From Paraburkholderia nodosa DSM 21604 (lineage in GTDB: Bacteria > Pseudomonadota > Gammaproteobacteria > Burkholderiales > Burkholderiaceae), in assembly GCF_000519185.1 (NCBI RefSeq), contig NZ_JAFA01000016.1:62001-126000 (forward strand): 64,000 nucleotides of DNA. The letters run 5' to 3'. A model generated the notes under the pieces. That model was not told where the DNA came from. It did not search any database and worked only from the letters and a program-made list of their open reading frames with translations. Position 1 is the stretch's first letter. Each line of letters opens with the position of its first letter. Below, piece after piece: positions 16,623-25,721 of this stretch. The position numbers and the translations under genes were made by a program.

Positions 16623-17897
16623 ATGAAGTTACTCGTCGTCGGTTCTGGCGGCCGCGAACATGCGCTGGCGTGGAAGCTCGCGCAGGCGCCGCGCGTGCAG
16701 CTCGTCTACGTCGCACCCGGTAACGGCGGCACCGCGCAGGACGAGCGGCTCGCCAACGTCGACATCACGGATATCCACGAGCTCGCCGATTTCGCCGAGC
16801 GCGAAGGCGTCGCCCTCACGGTGGTCGGCCCGGAAGCGCCGCTCGCGGCCGGCATCGTCAACGTGTTCCGCCAGCGCGGCCTGAAGGTATTCGGCCCGTC
16901 GAAGGAAGCCGCGCAGCTCGAAAGCTCGAAGGACTTTGCCAAGGCGTTCATGAAGCGCCACAACATCCCGACCGCGGCCTACGAGACCTTCTCGGACGCC
17001 ACGGCCGCGCACGCCTACGTCGAGAAGAACGGCGCGCCCATCGTCATCAAGGCCGACGGCCTCGCAGCCGGCAAGGGCGTGGTCGTGGCAATGTCGCTGG
17101 AAGAAGCGCACCAGGCCATCGACATGATGCTCGCCGACAACAAGCTCGGCGACGCCGGCGCGCGCGTGGTGATCGAGGAATTTCTCGCGGGCGAGGAAGC
17201 GAGCTTCATCGTCATGGTGGACGGCAAGCACGTGCTCGCGCTCGCCTCGAGCCAGGACCACAAGCGCCTGCAGGACGGCGACCAGGGCCCGAACACGGGC
17301 GGCATGGGCGCCTACTCGCCCGCGCCCATCGTCACGCCGCAGCTGCACGCACGCGTGATGCGCGAAATCATCCTGCCGACCGTGGCGGGCATGGAGAAGG
17401 AAGGCATCCGCTACACGGGCTTCCTCTACGCCGGTCTGATGATCGACGCGCAGGGCAACCCGAAGACGCTCGAATTCAACTGCCGCATGGGCGACCCCGA
17501 AACGCAGCCGATCATGGCGCGCCTGAAGGGCGACTTCTCGAAGGTCGTGGAGCACGCGATCGCCGGCACGCTGAATCAGGTCGAGCTCGAATGGGACCGC
17601 CGCACGGCGCTTGGCGTCGTGCTCGCGGCGCACAACTATCCGGAGACGCCGCGCAAGGGCGACCGCATCAGCGACATTCCTGCGGAGACCGCCGATTCGG
17701 TGACGTTCCACGCGGGCACGCAGAGGGTGGACGGCAAGCTCGTGACCTCGGGCGGCCGCGTGCTGTGCGTGGTGGGTCTCGCCGATTCGGTGCGCAGCGC
17801 GCAGAGCGTGGCGTACGAGACCGTGAACCGCATCTCGTTCGACGGCATGCAGTATCGCAACGATATCGGCTATCGCGCCGCGGGGCGCAAGCAGTAA
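16623..17897 (+). CDS. purD: Phosphoribosylamine-glycine ligase
   Basis: 424 residues, full length. It starts MKLLVVGSGGREHALAWKLA with the family N-terminal motif, has ATP-grasp features (IVIKADGLAAGKGVVVA), and the signature GDPETQPIMARLKGD. It joins phosphoribosylamine and glycine with ATP to give GAR in purine synthesis. Its product is the substrate of PurT, encoded at 42.6-43.8 kb. The frame is open upstream, but the family start is the ATG at 16623. Confidence 0.97.
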   Translation: MKLLVVGSGGREHALAWKLAQAPRVQLVYVAPGNGGTAQDERLANVDITDIHELADFAEREGVALTVVGPEAPLAAGIVNVFRQRGLKVFGPSKEAAQLESSKDFAKAFMKRHNIPTAAYETFSDATAAHAYVEKNGAPIVIKADGLAAGKGVVVAMSLEEAHQAIDMMLADNKLGDAGARVVIEEFLAGEEASFIVMVDGKHVLALASSQDHKRLQDGDQGPNTGGMGAYSPAPIVTPQLHARVMREIILPTVAGMEKEGIRYTGFLYAGLMIDAQGNPKTLEFNCRMGDPETQPIMARLKGDFSKVVEHAIAGTLNQVELEWDRRTALGVVLAAHNYPETPRKGDRISDIPAETADSVTFHAGTQRVDGKLVTSGGRVLCVVGLADSVRSAQSVAYETVNRISFDGMQYRNDIGYRAAGRKQ

Positions 17898-17910
17898 GCG
17901 CAGCGCCTGG

Positions 17911-17940
17911 TTGGGGCCGCCCGCTTCGATGCGGCCCCAA
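17911..17940 (+). terminator. Hairpin after purD
   Basis: A 10-bp perfect stem (17911-17920 with 17931-17940) and a ten-base loop, 13 bases after the purD stop. There is no T run, so it may rather be a 3' stabilising structure. The rest of the 336-base gap up to hemF holds no gene that I can support. Confidence 0.4.
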
Positions 17941-18164
17941 ACGAGGCGGGCGGCTATGCGAGCCCCGCCTGGCTACGCGCCGTGGCCGCTACGCAACGGC
18001 GCTCTCGCGGCGTTTTTGTCTGGCCGCTTGCACGCCGAAAAGCCATCCACCGCGCAGCAGCCCGAAACGCGCGCGACAGGCAGCCCGCGCGGCCGCCGTT
18101 GGCGCCGGGCGTCGCGCCAATCGGCGCTACACTGCCGCTGTCAGGCCGCCCCGGGCGGTCTATC

Positions 18165-18200
18165 CGAATAACCCAACGAATAACCCGACGAATAACCGAT
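18165..18200. repeat. Three 12-bp direct repeats before hemF
   Basis: CGAATAACCCAA, CGAATAACCCGA and CGAATAACCGAT lie head to tail, ending 33 bases before the hemF start. They are AT-richer than the surroundings and do not form a hairpin. They may be part of the 5' leader or a set of binding sites spaced about one helical turn apart. Confidence 0.85.
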
Positions 18201-18233
18201 TCCAGTGCCCGCGCTGCCGTCCCCATTTCATCG

Positions 18234-19169
18234 ATGACCGACACCCCTAACAGCGCCTACCCCGACAGCGCCGCCGTCCGCGCCTGGCTGGCTGGCCTGC
18301 AGACGCAGATCGCCGACACGCTCGGCGCCTTCGACGGCATGCCGTTCGCGACGGACAACTGGCAACGAGAGCCCGGCGAGACGCTCCGCGGCGGCGGGTG
18401 CACGCGCATCATCGAAGGAGGCCAGTTCTTCGAGCGCGGGGGCATCGGCTTTTCCGACGTTTCCGGCGACGCCTTGCCGCCCTCGGCAACGGCCGCGCGC
18501 CCCGAACTCAACGGCCGCGGCTTCGAGGCGATGGGCGTTTCGCTCGTGCTGCATCCGCGCAATCCGTATTGCCCGACCGTGCATATGAACGTGCGCATGC
18601 TGCTCGCCACCAAGGCGGGCGAGGCGCCGGTGTTCTGGTTCGGCGGCGGCATGGATCTCACGCCCTATTACGGCTTCGAGGAAGACGCGCAGCACTTTCA
18701 CGGCGTGTGCCGCGACGCGCTCGCGCCCTATGGCGCGGACCTGTACCCGCGCTTCAAGCGCTGGTGCGACGAGTATTTTTTCCTGAAGCACCGCAACGAA
18801 GCGCGCGGCGTGGGCGGCATTTTCTTCGACGATTACGCCGCCGGCGGCTTCGACGAGGCGTTCGCCATGCTCAGGAGCGTGGGCGACGGTTTCCTGAAGG
18901 CGTATCTGCCGGTCATCGAAAAGCGCCGCGCAACGCCCTATGGCGAAGCCGAACGCGAATTCCAGGCGTACCGGCGCGGCCGCTACGTCGAATTCAATCT
19001 GGTCTGCGACCGCGGCACGCATTTCGGCCTGCAAAGCGGCGGCCGTACGGAATCGATCCTCATGTCGATGCCGCCGGGCGCCACCTGGCGCTACGACTGG
19101 CAGCCGCAGCCGGGCACGCCGGAAGCGCGCCTCTACAGCGACTTCCTGCCCGTGCGCGACTGGGTCTGA
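18234..19169 (+). CDS. hemF: Oxygen-dependent coproporphyrinogen III oxidase
   Basis: 311 residues. Motifs are complete: FFERGGIGFSDVSG, HPRNPYCPTVHMNVRM, WFGGGMDLTPYYGFEEDA and the subunit/catalytic region EFNLVCDRGTHFGLQSGGRT. It turns coproporphyrinogen III into protoporphyrinogen IX in haem synthesis using O2. The ATG at 18234 is the first plausible start in a frame open far upstream. nadD starts five bases after its stop, so they are probably co-transcribed. Confidence 0.97.
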   Translation: MTDTPNSAYPDSAAVRAWLAGLQTQIADTLGAFDGMPFATDNWQREPGETLRGGGCTRIIEGGQFFERGGIGFSDVSGDALPPSATAARPELNGRGFEAMGVSLVLHPRNPYCPTVHMNVRMLLATKAGEAPVFWFGGGMDLTPYYGFEEDAQHFHGVCRDALAPYGADLYPRFKRWCDEYFFLKHRNEARGVGGIFFDDYAAGGFDEAFAMLRSVGDGFLKAYLPVIEKRRATPYGEAEREFQAYRRGRYVEFNLVCDRGTHFGLQSGGRTESILMSMPPGATWRYDWQPQPGTPEARLYSDFLPVRDWV

Positions 19170-19173
19170 CGCC

Positions 19174-19902
19174 GTGACGCAAGCTTTCACCGTCCCGCCC
19201 ACCGCGCTCGAACGGCGCGTCGGGCTGCTCGGCGGCACGTTCGATCCGATCCACGAGGGCCATCTCGCGCTCGCGCGCCATTTTGCGCGTGTGCTGGGCC
19301 TCAACGAGCTGATCCTGCTGCCCGCCGGGCAACCGTGGCAGAAGCCGGGTGTGACCGCGGCGCAGCATCGGCTCGCCATGACGCGCGCCGCCGCGGCCTC
19401 GCTCGCGCTGCCTGGCGTGACGGTGACGGTGGACGCCGACGAGATCGAGCACAACGGCCCGACCTACACGGTCGACACGCTGCGCCGCTGGCGCGCGAGG
19501 CGCGACGTCAACGGCGAGAGCAACGCAAAAGCGGCGCTCACGCTGTTAATGGGCGCCGATCAACTGCTGCACCTCGATTCGTGGCACGAATGGCGCGAGC
19601 TTTTCGCGCTCGCGCATCTGGGCGTGGCGAGTCGCCCCGGCTTCGATTTTTCGGCGCTGCCGCCCGAAGTCGCGCGCGAAGCCGCCGCGCGCCGCGCAGG
19701 CGCCGGCGCGCTTGCGACCACGCCGCACGGGCACCTGCTGGTCGACGACACGCTCGCGCTCGACGTTTCGGCGACCGAAATCCGGCGCGACCTGCCGGCC
19801 TGCGTGGCACGCGGGCAACGTCTCGGCACTGCCGCCGACAAGCTTCCCGCGGCCGTGTGGGACTATATCCTTCAACATCATCTCTATCTGCATCACGGGT
19901 AA
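19174..19902 (+). CDS. nadD: Nicotinate-nucleotide adenylyltransferase
   Basis: 242 residues from a GTG at 19174, four bases past the hemF stop; no strong ribosome site is seen, consistent with coupling. GLLGGTFDPIHEGHLALA contains the nucleotidyltransferase (T/H)xGH motif, and LDVSATEIRRDL is the second ATP-binding motif. It makes deamido-NAD from nicotinate mononucleotide and ATP. It opens the conserved nadD-rsfS-rlmH-maf-rng order. Confidence 0.95.
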   Translation: MTQAFTVPPTALERRVGLLGGTFDPIHEGHLALARHFARVLGLNELILLPAGQPWQKPGVTAAQHRLAMTRAAAASLALPGVTVTVDADEIEHNGPTYTVDTLRRWRARRDVNGESNAKAALTLLMGADQLLHLDSWHEWRELFALAHLGVASRPGFDFSALPPEVAREAAARRAGAGALATTPHGHLLVDDTLALDVSATEIRRDLPACVARGQRLGTAADKLPAAVWDYILQHHLYLHHG

Positions 19903-19904
19903 CT

Positions 19905-20372
19905 ATGGACATCCGCAAACTTCAACGCGCCATCGTCGACGGTCTCGAAGACGTCAAGGCACAAGACATCCGCGTCTTCAACACGAGCCATCTGACCGAG
20001 CTGTTCGACCGCGTGGTCGTTGCGAGCGGCACCTCGAACCGCCAGACCAAGGCGCTCGCCAACAGCGTGCGCGAGAAGGTCAAGGAAGCGGGCGGCGACA
20101 TCATCAGCACGGAAGGTGAGGACATCGGCGAATGGGTGCTCGTGGATTGCGGCGACGCGGTCGTCCACATCCTCCAGCCCGCGCTGCGCCAGTACTACAA
20201 CCTCGAGGAAATCTGGGGCGACAAGCCGGTGCGCGTGAAGCTCACGGCCAACACGGGCTTCGTGGGTGCGCGCCCGAGCGAGCCGATGGACGACGAGGAC
20301 GAAGACGAAGAAGCCGCGCCGGCCGTCAAGAAGCCCGCGCGCAAGAGCGCTGCGCGTAAAGCCGCGAAGTAA
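19905..20372 (+). CDS. rsfS: Ribosome silencing factor RsfS
   Basis: 155 residues starting two bases after nadD. The core MDIRKLQRAIVDGLEDVKAQ to EIWGDKP is standard for RsfS, including GEDIGEWVLVDCGDAVVHI. It binds L14 on the large ribosomal subunit and blocks subunit joining in starvation. The tail is unusual compared with short homologues: an acidic run (MDDEDEDEEAAP) followed by a Lys/Ala/Arg-rich end, common in this group. Confidence 0.95.
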   Translation: MDIRKLQRAIVDGLEDVKAQDIRVFNTSHLTELFDRVVVASGTSNRQTKALANSVREKVKEAGGDIISTEGEDIGEWVLVDCGDAVVHILQPALRQYYNLEEIWGDKPVRVKLTANTGFVGARPSEPMDDEDEDEEAAPAVKKPARKSAARKAAK

Positions 20373-20408
20373 GCGCAGCGCGTTCGCGAACGACAATCGA
20401 CCCGCACG

Positions 20409-20879
20409 ATGAAACTGCATATCGTCGCCGTCGGCCACAAGATGCCGGACTGGATCGCCGAGGGCTTCGAGGAATATACGAAGCGCATGCCGCCGGAGCT
20501 GCGCATCGAGCTGCGCGAGGTGAAGCCCGAGCAGCGTTCGTCGGGCCGGTCCGCCGAAAGCGTCATGGCGGCCGAGCGCACGCGCATCGAAGCCGCGCTG
20601 CCGAAGAACGCGCGCATTGTCGCGCTCGACGAACACGGCCGCGACTGGACCACGATGCAGCTCGCCAAGGCGCTGCCGCTGTGGCAGCAGGACGGCCGCG
20701 ACGTGGCGTTCCTGATCGGCGGCGCGGACGGCCTCGACCCCGAACTCAAGTCGCGCGCCGACACGCTCCTGCGCCTGTCCTCCCTCACGCTGCCGCATGC
20801 GATGGTGCGCGTGCTGCTCGCCGAGCAGCTTTACCGCGCGTGGACCATCACGCAGAATCACCCCTATCATCGCGTGTGA
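20409..20879 (+). CDS. rlmH: 23S rRNA pseudouridine-1915 N3-methyltransferase
   Basis: 156 residues, exactly the family length. It starts MKLHIVAVGHKMPDWIAEGF and carries the SPOUT knot motifs FLIGGADGLDPEL and LSSLTLPHAMVRVLLAEQLY, with the C-terminal HPYHRV. It methylates pseudouridine 1915 on assembled 70S ribosomes. It is 36 bases from rsfS, and both act on the large subunit. Confidence 0.97.
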   Translation: MKLHIVAVGHKMPDWIAEGFEEYTKRMPPELRIELREVKPEQRSSGRSAESVMAAERTRIEAALPKNARIVALDEHGRDWTTMQLAKALPLWQQDGRDVAFLIGGADGLDPELKSRADTLLRLSSLTLPHAMVRVLLAEQLYRAWTITQNHPYHRV

Positions 20880-21004
20880 TGCAGGTTTAAAGCGCGCCCG
20901 CGCCGCTTTTCGTCGTGCGCCGGCGCCCCGCTTGCGCCCCCGCTTGAGCCCGGAATGGCAGGCGCGCACGTCAACCCGAAGTCCGTAACGACAAAGACGC
21001 TCCG

Positions 21005-21628
21005 ATGCCCACCAACGCGCCCTATCCGTTCGTCTATCTAGCCTCGCAGAGCCCGCGCCGCCAGGAGCTGCTGCAACAGCTCGGCGTGCGCTTCGAGCTG
21101 CTGCTGCCGCGCCCCGACGAAGACGCCGAAGCGCTCGAAACCGCGCTGCCCGGCGAGCAAGCCGCCGTCTATGTCGAGCGCGTGTGCGCCGCGAAGGCCG
21201 ACGCCGCCCGCGCGCGCCTCGTCGCGGGTGCGCACAAGCACGCGCCGATTCTCACCGCCGACACCACGGTCTCCATCGACGGCCATATTCTCGGCAAGCC
21301 GCACGATGCCGCCGAAGCCTATGCGATGCTCGAGCGCCTCGCCGGACGCGAGCACGAAGTGCTCACCGCGGTGGCCGTCGTGAACGCCGAAGGGGTTTGT
21401 CTGCCCGTCACGGTCTCGCGTTCGCACGTGCGATTTGCCCCTGCGATGCCCGCCGCGATCGCGCGTTACGTGGCGAGCGGCGAGCCGTTCGGCAAGGCCG
21501 GCGCATACGGCATACAGGGCCGGGCGGCGGAATTCGTCGAGCGAATCGACGGGTCCTATTCGGGTATCATGGGTTTGCCACTATTCGAAACGGCCGCCCT
21601 CCTGCGCGCCGCGGGCATCGACTTCTAG
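21005..21628 (+). CDS. maf: Maf family nucleoside triphosphate pyrophosphatase
   Basis: 207 residues. YLASQSPRRQELLQQLGVRF contains the SxSPRR motif, ILTADTTVSIDG the catalytic Asp, and EPFGKAGAYGIQGRAAEFVE the conserved KAGAYxIQG. Position immediately before rng matches the YhdE branch (dTTP/UTP pyrophosphatase, housecleaning of modified nucleotides). The assignment to YhdE instead of YceF rests mainly on that neighbourhood. Confidence 0.92.
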   Translation: MPTNAPYPFVYLASQSPRRQELLQQLGVRFELLLPRPDEDAEALETALPGEQAAVYVERVCAAKADAARARLVAGAHKHAPILTADTTVSIDGHILGKPHDAAEAYAMLERLAGREHEVLTAVAVVNAEGVCLPVTVSRSHVRFAPAMPAAIARYVASGEPFGKAGAYGIQGRAAEFVERIDGSYSGIMGLPLFETAALLRAAGIDF

Positions 21629-21636
21629 AACAAATC

Positions 21637-23106
21637 ATGAACGAAGAAATCCTGATCAACGTCACGCCCCAGGAGACGCGCGTCGCATTGGTCCAGCAAG
21701 GCGCAGTACAGGAGCTTCACGTCGAGCGCACGCTGTCGCGCGGGCGCGTCGGCAACGTCTATCTCGGCAAGGTCGTGCGCGTGCTGCCGGGCATGCAGTC
21801 CGCGTTCATCGACATCGGCCTTGAGCGCGCCGCGTTCCTGCATGTGGCCGATATCTGGCATCCGCGCATTGCCGGCGAAGCGCATGCGCCCGTGCATCAT
21901 CAGCCCATCGAAAAGACCGTGTTCGAAGGGCAATCGCTCATGGTGCAGGTCGTGAAGGATCCGATCGGCACGAAGGGCGCGCGGCTTTCCACGCAGGTGA
22001 GCATCGCGGGGCGCACGCTGGTCTATTTGCCGCAGGAACCGCACATCGGCATCTCGCAGAAGATCGAGAGCGAGGCCGAGCGCGAAGCGGTGCGCGCGCG
22101 CCTCACGGCCGTGCTGCCCGCCGACGAAAAAGGCGGCTATATCGTGCGCACGATCGCCGAAGACGCCACGAGCGAGGAGCTTGCCGCGGACGTCGCGTAT
22201 CTGCGCAAGACGTGGGCGACGATACTCGCCCAGGCGCAGCGCGTGCCCGCCACGAGCCTGCTGTATCAAGACCTGAATCTCTCGCAGCGCGTGCTGCGCG
22301 ACTTCGTGAACGACGAGACCTCGCGCATTCAGGTCGATTCGCGCGAAACGTTCCAGAAGCTCACCGAGTTCGCCACCGAATTCACGCCCGCCGTACTGCC
22401 GAAGCTGCATCACTACTCGGGCGAGCGGCCGCTGTTCGATCTCTACAACATCGAGGCCGAAATCCAGCGCGCGCTCTCGCGCCGCGTGGACCTCAAGTCG
22501 GGCGGCTACCTCGTGATCGACCAGACCGAGGCGATGACGACCATCGACGTGAACACGGGCGGCTACGTCGGCGCGCGCAACTTCGACGACACGATCTTCA
22601 AGACCAATCTCGAAGCGGCGCATACGATCGCGCGGCAATTGCGTCTGCGCAATCTGGGCGGCGTGATCATCATCGACTTCATCGACATGGAGAACGTCGA
22701 GCATCGCGACCAGGTGCTCGGGGAGCTGAAGAAGGCGCTTTCGCGCGACCGCACGCGCGTGACCGTGAATGGCTTCTCGCAGCTGGGGCTCGTGGAGATG
22801 ACGCGCAAGCGCACGCGCGAATCGCTCGCGCACGTGCTATGCGAGCCTTGCCCGATTTGCCTCGGCAAGGGCCAGGTGAAGACCGCGCGCACCGTTTGCT
22901 ACGACGTGCTGCGTGAAATTCTGCGCGAGTCGCGCCAGTTCAATCCGCGCGAGTTTCGCGTGGTCGCTTCACAGCAGGTCATCGACCTCTTTCTCGAGGA
23001 AGAGTCGCAGCATCTCGCCATGTTGATCGACTTCATCGGCAAGCCGGTTTCGTTGCAGGTGGAGTCGAATTTGAGTCAGGAACAGTACGACATCGTGCTC
23101 ATGTAG
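21637..23106 (+). CDS. rng: Ribonuclease G
   Basis: 489 residues starting MNEEILINVTPQETRVALVQ, eight bases after maf. An S1-like domain (GNVYLGKVVRVLPGMQSAFI) is followed by the RNase E/G catalytic core: VIDQTEAMTTIDVNTGGYVG and VIIIDFIDMENVEHR hold the Mg-binding Asp residues, and the Zn-link CEPCPICLGKG is present. The long C-terminal scaffold of RNase E is absent, so it is RNase G. It matures 16S rRNA 5' ends and decays some mRNAs. Confidence 0.96.
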   Translation: MNEEILINVTPQETRVALVQQGAVQELHVERTLSRGRVGNVYLGKVVRVLPGMQSAFIDIGLERAAFLHVADIWHPRIAGEAHAPVHHQPIEKTVFEGQSLMVQVVKDPIGTKGARLSTQVSIAGRTLVYLPQEPHIGISQKIESEAEREAVRARLTAVLPADEKGGYIVRTIAEDATSEELAADVAYLRKTWATILAQAQRVPATSLLYQDLNLSQRVLRDFVNDETSRIQVDSRETFQKLTEFATEFTPAVLPKLHHYSGERPLFDLYNIEAEIQRALSRRVDLKSGGYLVIDQTEAMTTIDVNTGGYVGARNFDDTIFKTNLEAAHTIARQLRLRNLGGVIIIDFIDMENVEHRDQVLGELKKALSRDRTRVTVNGFSQLGLVEMTRKRTRESLAHVLCEPCPICLGKGQVKTARTVCYDVLREILRESRQFNPREFRVVASQQVIDLFLEEESQHLAMLIDFIGKPVSLQVESNLSQEQYDIVLM

Positions 23107-23142
23107 CGCGACGCCGTTGCAGGCATCACCGGAGCATCGCAG

Positions 23143-24243
23143 TTGAATCACCAGCGCGTCACCATTGAACAGATCGGCGAATTCGACGAGATCGTCGACG
23201 TACGAACGCCGCTCGAATTTGCCGAGGATCACGTTCCCGGCGCGATCAACGCGCCCGTGCTCAGCAACGAGGAGCGCGTGATCGTGGGGACCATGTACAA
23301 GGACTCGCCCTTCGAGGCGACGCGCGTGGGCGCAGCCATGGTGGCGCGCAATATCGCCATGCATCTCGACACGCTGTTCGCCGACCGTCCGCGCAACTGG
23401 CGCCCGCTCATCTACTGCTGGCGTGGCGGCAAGCGTTCCGGCTCGATGACGGCCTGGTTCAACATGATCGGCTGGCGCGCGCGTCAACTGGATGGCGGAT
23501 ACAAGGCGTACCGGCATACGGTCGTAGAGGCGCTCGGCACGTTGCCCGAAGGGTTTCGCTATATCGTGCTGGCCGGGCCGACCGGCAGCGGCAAGACGCG
23601 CCTGTTGAAGGCGCTGGGACAAGCCAACGCGCAGATGCTCGATCTCGAAGGACTCGCCGCGCATCGCGGCTCGTTGCTGGGTGCGCTGCCCGAGCGGGCG
23701 CAGCCGTCACAGAAGTCGTTCGATACGGCGCTCGTGCAGACGCTGCGCGGCTTCGACGCCACGCGCCCCGTGTTTGTCGAGGCCGAGAGCCGGCGCATCG
23801 GCGTCATCACGCTGCCGCCGGCGCTCGTCGAAAGTCTCCACGCCGCGCCTTGTGTCGTACTCGATGTCGCGCGCAACGAACGTATCGACTTGCTGCTCGA
23901 GGAGTACGGGCACTTGTTTGATGAACGTACCTATTTCCGCGAGCAACTGAACAAGCTCACGCCGCTGCACGGGCGCGAGCGTATCGAATCGTGGTGCAAG
24001 CTGCTCGATGAAGATCGACGGGCGGAGCTTTACGAGACGCTCGTCGCTCAGCACTACGATCCCGCCTACACGCGCAGCACGCGGCGCAACTTCGCGAAGC
24101 TGGAAAAATCGCTGCACTTCGCGTTCCAGCCGATGACGCGCGACACGCTCGCGCAAGCCCGCACGCTGCTCGCGCGGCTGGAGGAAACGTCGTACGCCGC
24201 GGAACCCGCGGGCAGCGAAGCCGAAGCGCCTCGCGCCGTCTGA
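23143..24243 (+). CDS. mnmH: tRNA 2-selenouridine synthase
   Basis: 366 residues from a TTG at 23143 with GGAG nine bases upstream. An N-terminal rhodanese domain has the active Cys in LIYCWRGGKRSGSMTAW, followed by a P-loop AGPTGSGKTRLL. Together these define SelU/MnmH, which geranylates and then selenates 2-thiouridine at tRNA position 34 using selenophosphate. selD is not in the window, so whether the cell makes selenophosphate is unknown. It lies 36 bases after rng. Confidence 0.93.
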   Translation: MNHQRVTIEQIGEFDEIVDVRTPLEFAEDHVPGAINAPVLSNEERVIVGTMYKDSPFEATRVGAAMVARNIAMHLDTLFADRPRNWRPLIYCWRGGKRSGSMTAWFNMIGWRARQLDGGYKAYRHTVVEALGTLPEGFRYIVLAGPTGSGKTRLLKALGQANAQMLDLEGLAAHRGSLLGALPERAQPSQKSFDTALVQTLRGFDATRPVFVEAESRRIGVITLPPALVESLHAAPCVVLDVARNERIDLLLEEYGHLFDERTYFREQLNKLTPLHGRERIESWCKLLDEDRRAELYETLVAQHYDPAYTRSTRRNFAKLEKSLHFAFQPMTRDTLAQARTLLARLEETSYAAEPAGSEAEAPRAV

Positions 24244-24297
24244 CGCATCCCCTTCCCCTGGCGCGGACTTCACCTCCAGCGCGCGCGCCGCGATGAC

Positions 24298-24615
24298 TTA
24301 GCGCGAGTACATCGCGTTCCAGTCTTCAGGCGAAACCGTGGCGCGGCCACCCGATTGCGAGGCGTTCGCCACGCCGCCGTAGCTGCTGTTTGCGCCATTC
24401 AACGCGGCGACCTTCGCCTGGGCGGCCTGGATCGCTTCGGGATAGTGAGCGTTGTCGCCATCGCCCACGCGGTAGCCCACCTGCTGAAGCTGCACGAGTT
24501 CGGCGCGCACCTGGGCGCGGGTGATGGTCGAGTGCGACTGCGCGAACGAAGCGGTGGGCAGAGCGGCAGCGGCAAGGACGGCGGCGACGGCAACGGCTTG
24601 AATCAGGGACTTCAT
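24298..24615 (-). CDS. DUF4148 small secreted protein
   Basis: 105 residues. A clear signal peptide, MKSLIQAVAVAAVLAAAALP then TASFAQ, is followed by the DUF4148 core TRAQVRAELVQLQQVGYRVG and YPEAIQAAQAKVAAL. This family is abundant in Burkholderia and unassigned in function. The ATG at 24615 has GGAGG upstream. Own promoter inferred; convergent with mnmH. Confidence 0.88.
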   Translation of the reverse strand: MKSLIQAVAVAAVLAAAALPTASFAQSHSTITRAQVRAELVQLQQVGYRVGDGDNAHYPEAIQAAQAKVAALNGANSSYGGVANASQSGGRATVSPEDWNAMYSR

Positions 24616-24681
24616 GGAAACGACCTCCAGTTGGATCAGGCGGTCGACGTGCGACGGTATGTGCATGCGACCGATGTACGC

Positions 24682-24717
24682 ATCGTATGCCCACGACTCA
24701 CTAGGGTTAACCCCTAG
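24682..24717 (-). promoter_or_regulatory. Promoter of the DUF4148 gene with a palindrome over the -35
   Basis: The minus strand has TTAACC at 24710-24705, a 17-base spacer, and TACGAT at 24687-24682, each matching four of six consensus bases. The -35 lies inside CTAGGGGTTAACCCTAG (24717-24701), a palindrome with perfect 6-bp arms, suggesting a repressor or activator site. Confidence 0.5.
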
Positions 24718-24794
24718 AATCCTAAGGCACTGTTCCAATTCGAGGCAAAGTCCGCGCGATCCGGCACCGAAGGGCGCCGTCGGCGTTAGCGCGA

Positions 24795-25721
24795 TTAGCG
24801 GCGCGGCGTGGCGGGTTGAGTCAATGAAGCGGTGTGTTGAAGCTGCGCGGGCAGATCGGGCTCCCACGCTTCGAGATCCTGAGTCGGGTAAAGGCCGAAC
24901 GCGTAGATCACCCGCTTGAGACGGCTCACGAAGTTGGGTCGCGGCACGTTGGGAAGCGTGCCCGGCGCGGCGTCGGCTGTGCGGGCCATGTAGTTGTACT
25001 TGAAATCGCGCTGCGTCACGCCCCACTTCAGGAGGAATTCGCGGCCGCCGCGATTGCGGCGTATGCGTCCCGTCGTACGGCAGCCGAAATGGTAGATGCG
25101 GCTCGCGCCAATCGAGCGGAACGTGCGGCAGCCGACCAGCCAGAGTTTCATCAGGAAGTCGTCGTCGCTGCTCATGCCCGGCCCGAACTCGATGCTGTAG
25201 CCGCCCACGCGCAGCCAAAGCTCGCGGCTCACGAGTGTCGGCTGCAGCGCGATGCCGTTGCGGTCGGCCGTGTTCATCTTCGCGGCGAATTCGAGCAGCC
25301 CCGCCTCGTTGAAATCGGCAGGACCCGTGCCGAAGTGGGCGACCGTCACGAGGCCGTTGCCGGTGTCGGTCGGCTCGATGATCTGCGAGGCGAGATAGGC
25401 AGGCGCCTCGCCGATTTCGCGCAGTGCGTCGACGAAGGCCGAATCCCAACCGGGCGTGCAGAACATGTCGTCGTTCATGAACAGGATCCACTCCGTCGTG
25501 GCGAGGCGCGCCACGTCGTTCACGGCGAGGCATACACCCACGTTCCCCTTGCTCCACGTATGGCGGATGCCCTGCTCACGGACCCAGTCTAGCGTGCCGT
25601 CGCTGCCGTCGTTGACGTGCACGAGAATCTCGTGCTCGAACGAAGAATGGCGCCGGATGCTGTCGACGCACATCTTGAGGTACGGCAGGTTATTCCAGGT
25701 CGGGATCAGAATACTGAACAT
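24795..25721 (-). CDS. Family 2 glycosyltransferase
   Basis: 308 residues. MFSILIPTWNNLPYLKMCVD is the GT-A nucleotide-sugar-binding start; HVNDGSDGTLDWV and ILFMNDDMFC give the Asp-rich metal site; GMSSDDDFLMKLWLVGCR resembles the acceptor-side motif. No membrane helix. Position beside a GT9 gene and msbA suggests it adds a sugar to lipopolysaccharide core or a surface glycan, but the sugar cannot be read. A possible minus-strand -10, TACAAT, lies at 25877-25872. Confidence 0.85.
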   Translation of the reverse strand: MFSILIPTWNNLPYLKMCVDSIRRHSSFEHEILVHVNDGSDGTLDWVREQGIRHTWSKGNVGVCLAVNDVARLATTEWILFMNDDMFCTPGWDSAFVDALREIGEAPAYLASQIIEPTDTGNGLVTVAHFGTGPADFNEAGLLEFAAKMNTADRNGIALQPTLVSRELWLRVGGYSIEFGPGMSSDDDFLMKLWLVGCRTFRSIGASRIYHFGCRTTGRIRRNRGGREFLLKWGVTQRDFKYNYMARTADAAPGTLPNVPRPNFVSRLKRVIYAFGLYPTQDLEAWEPDLPAQLQHTASLTQPATPRR

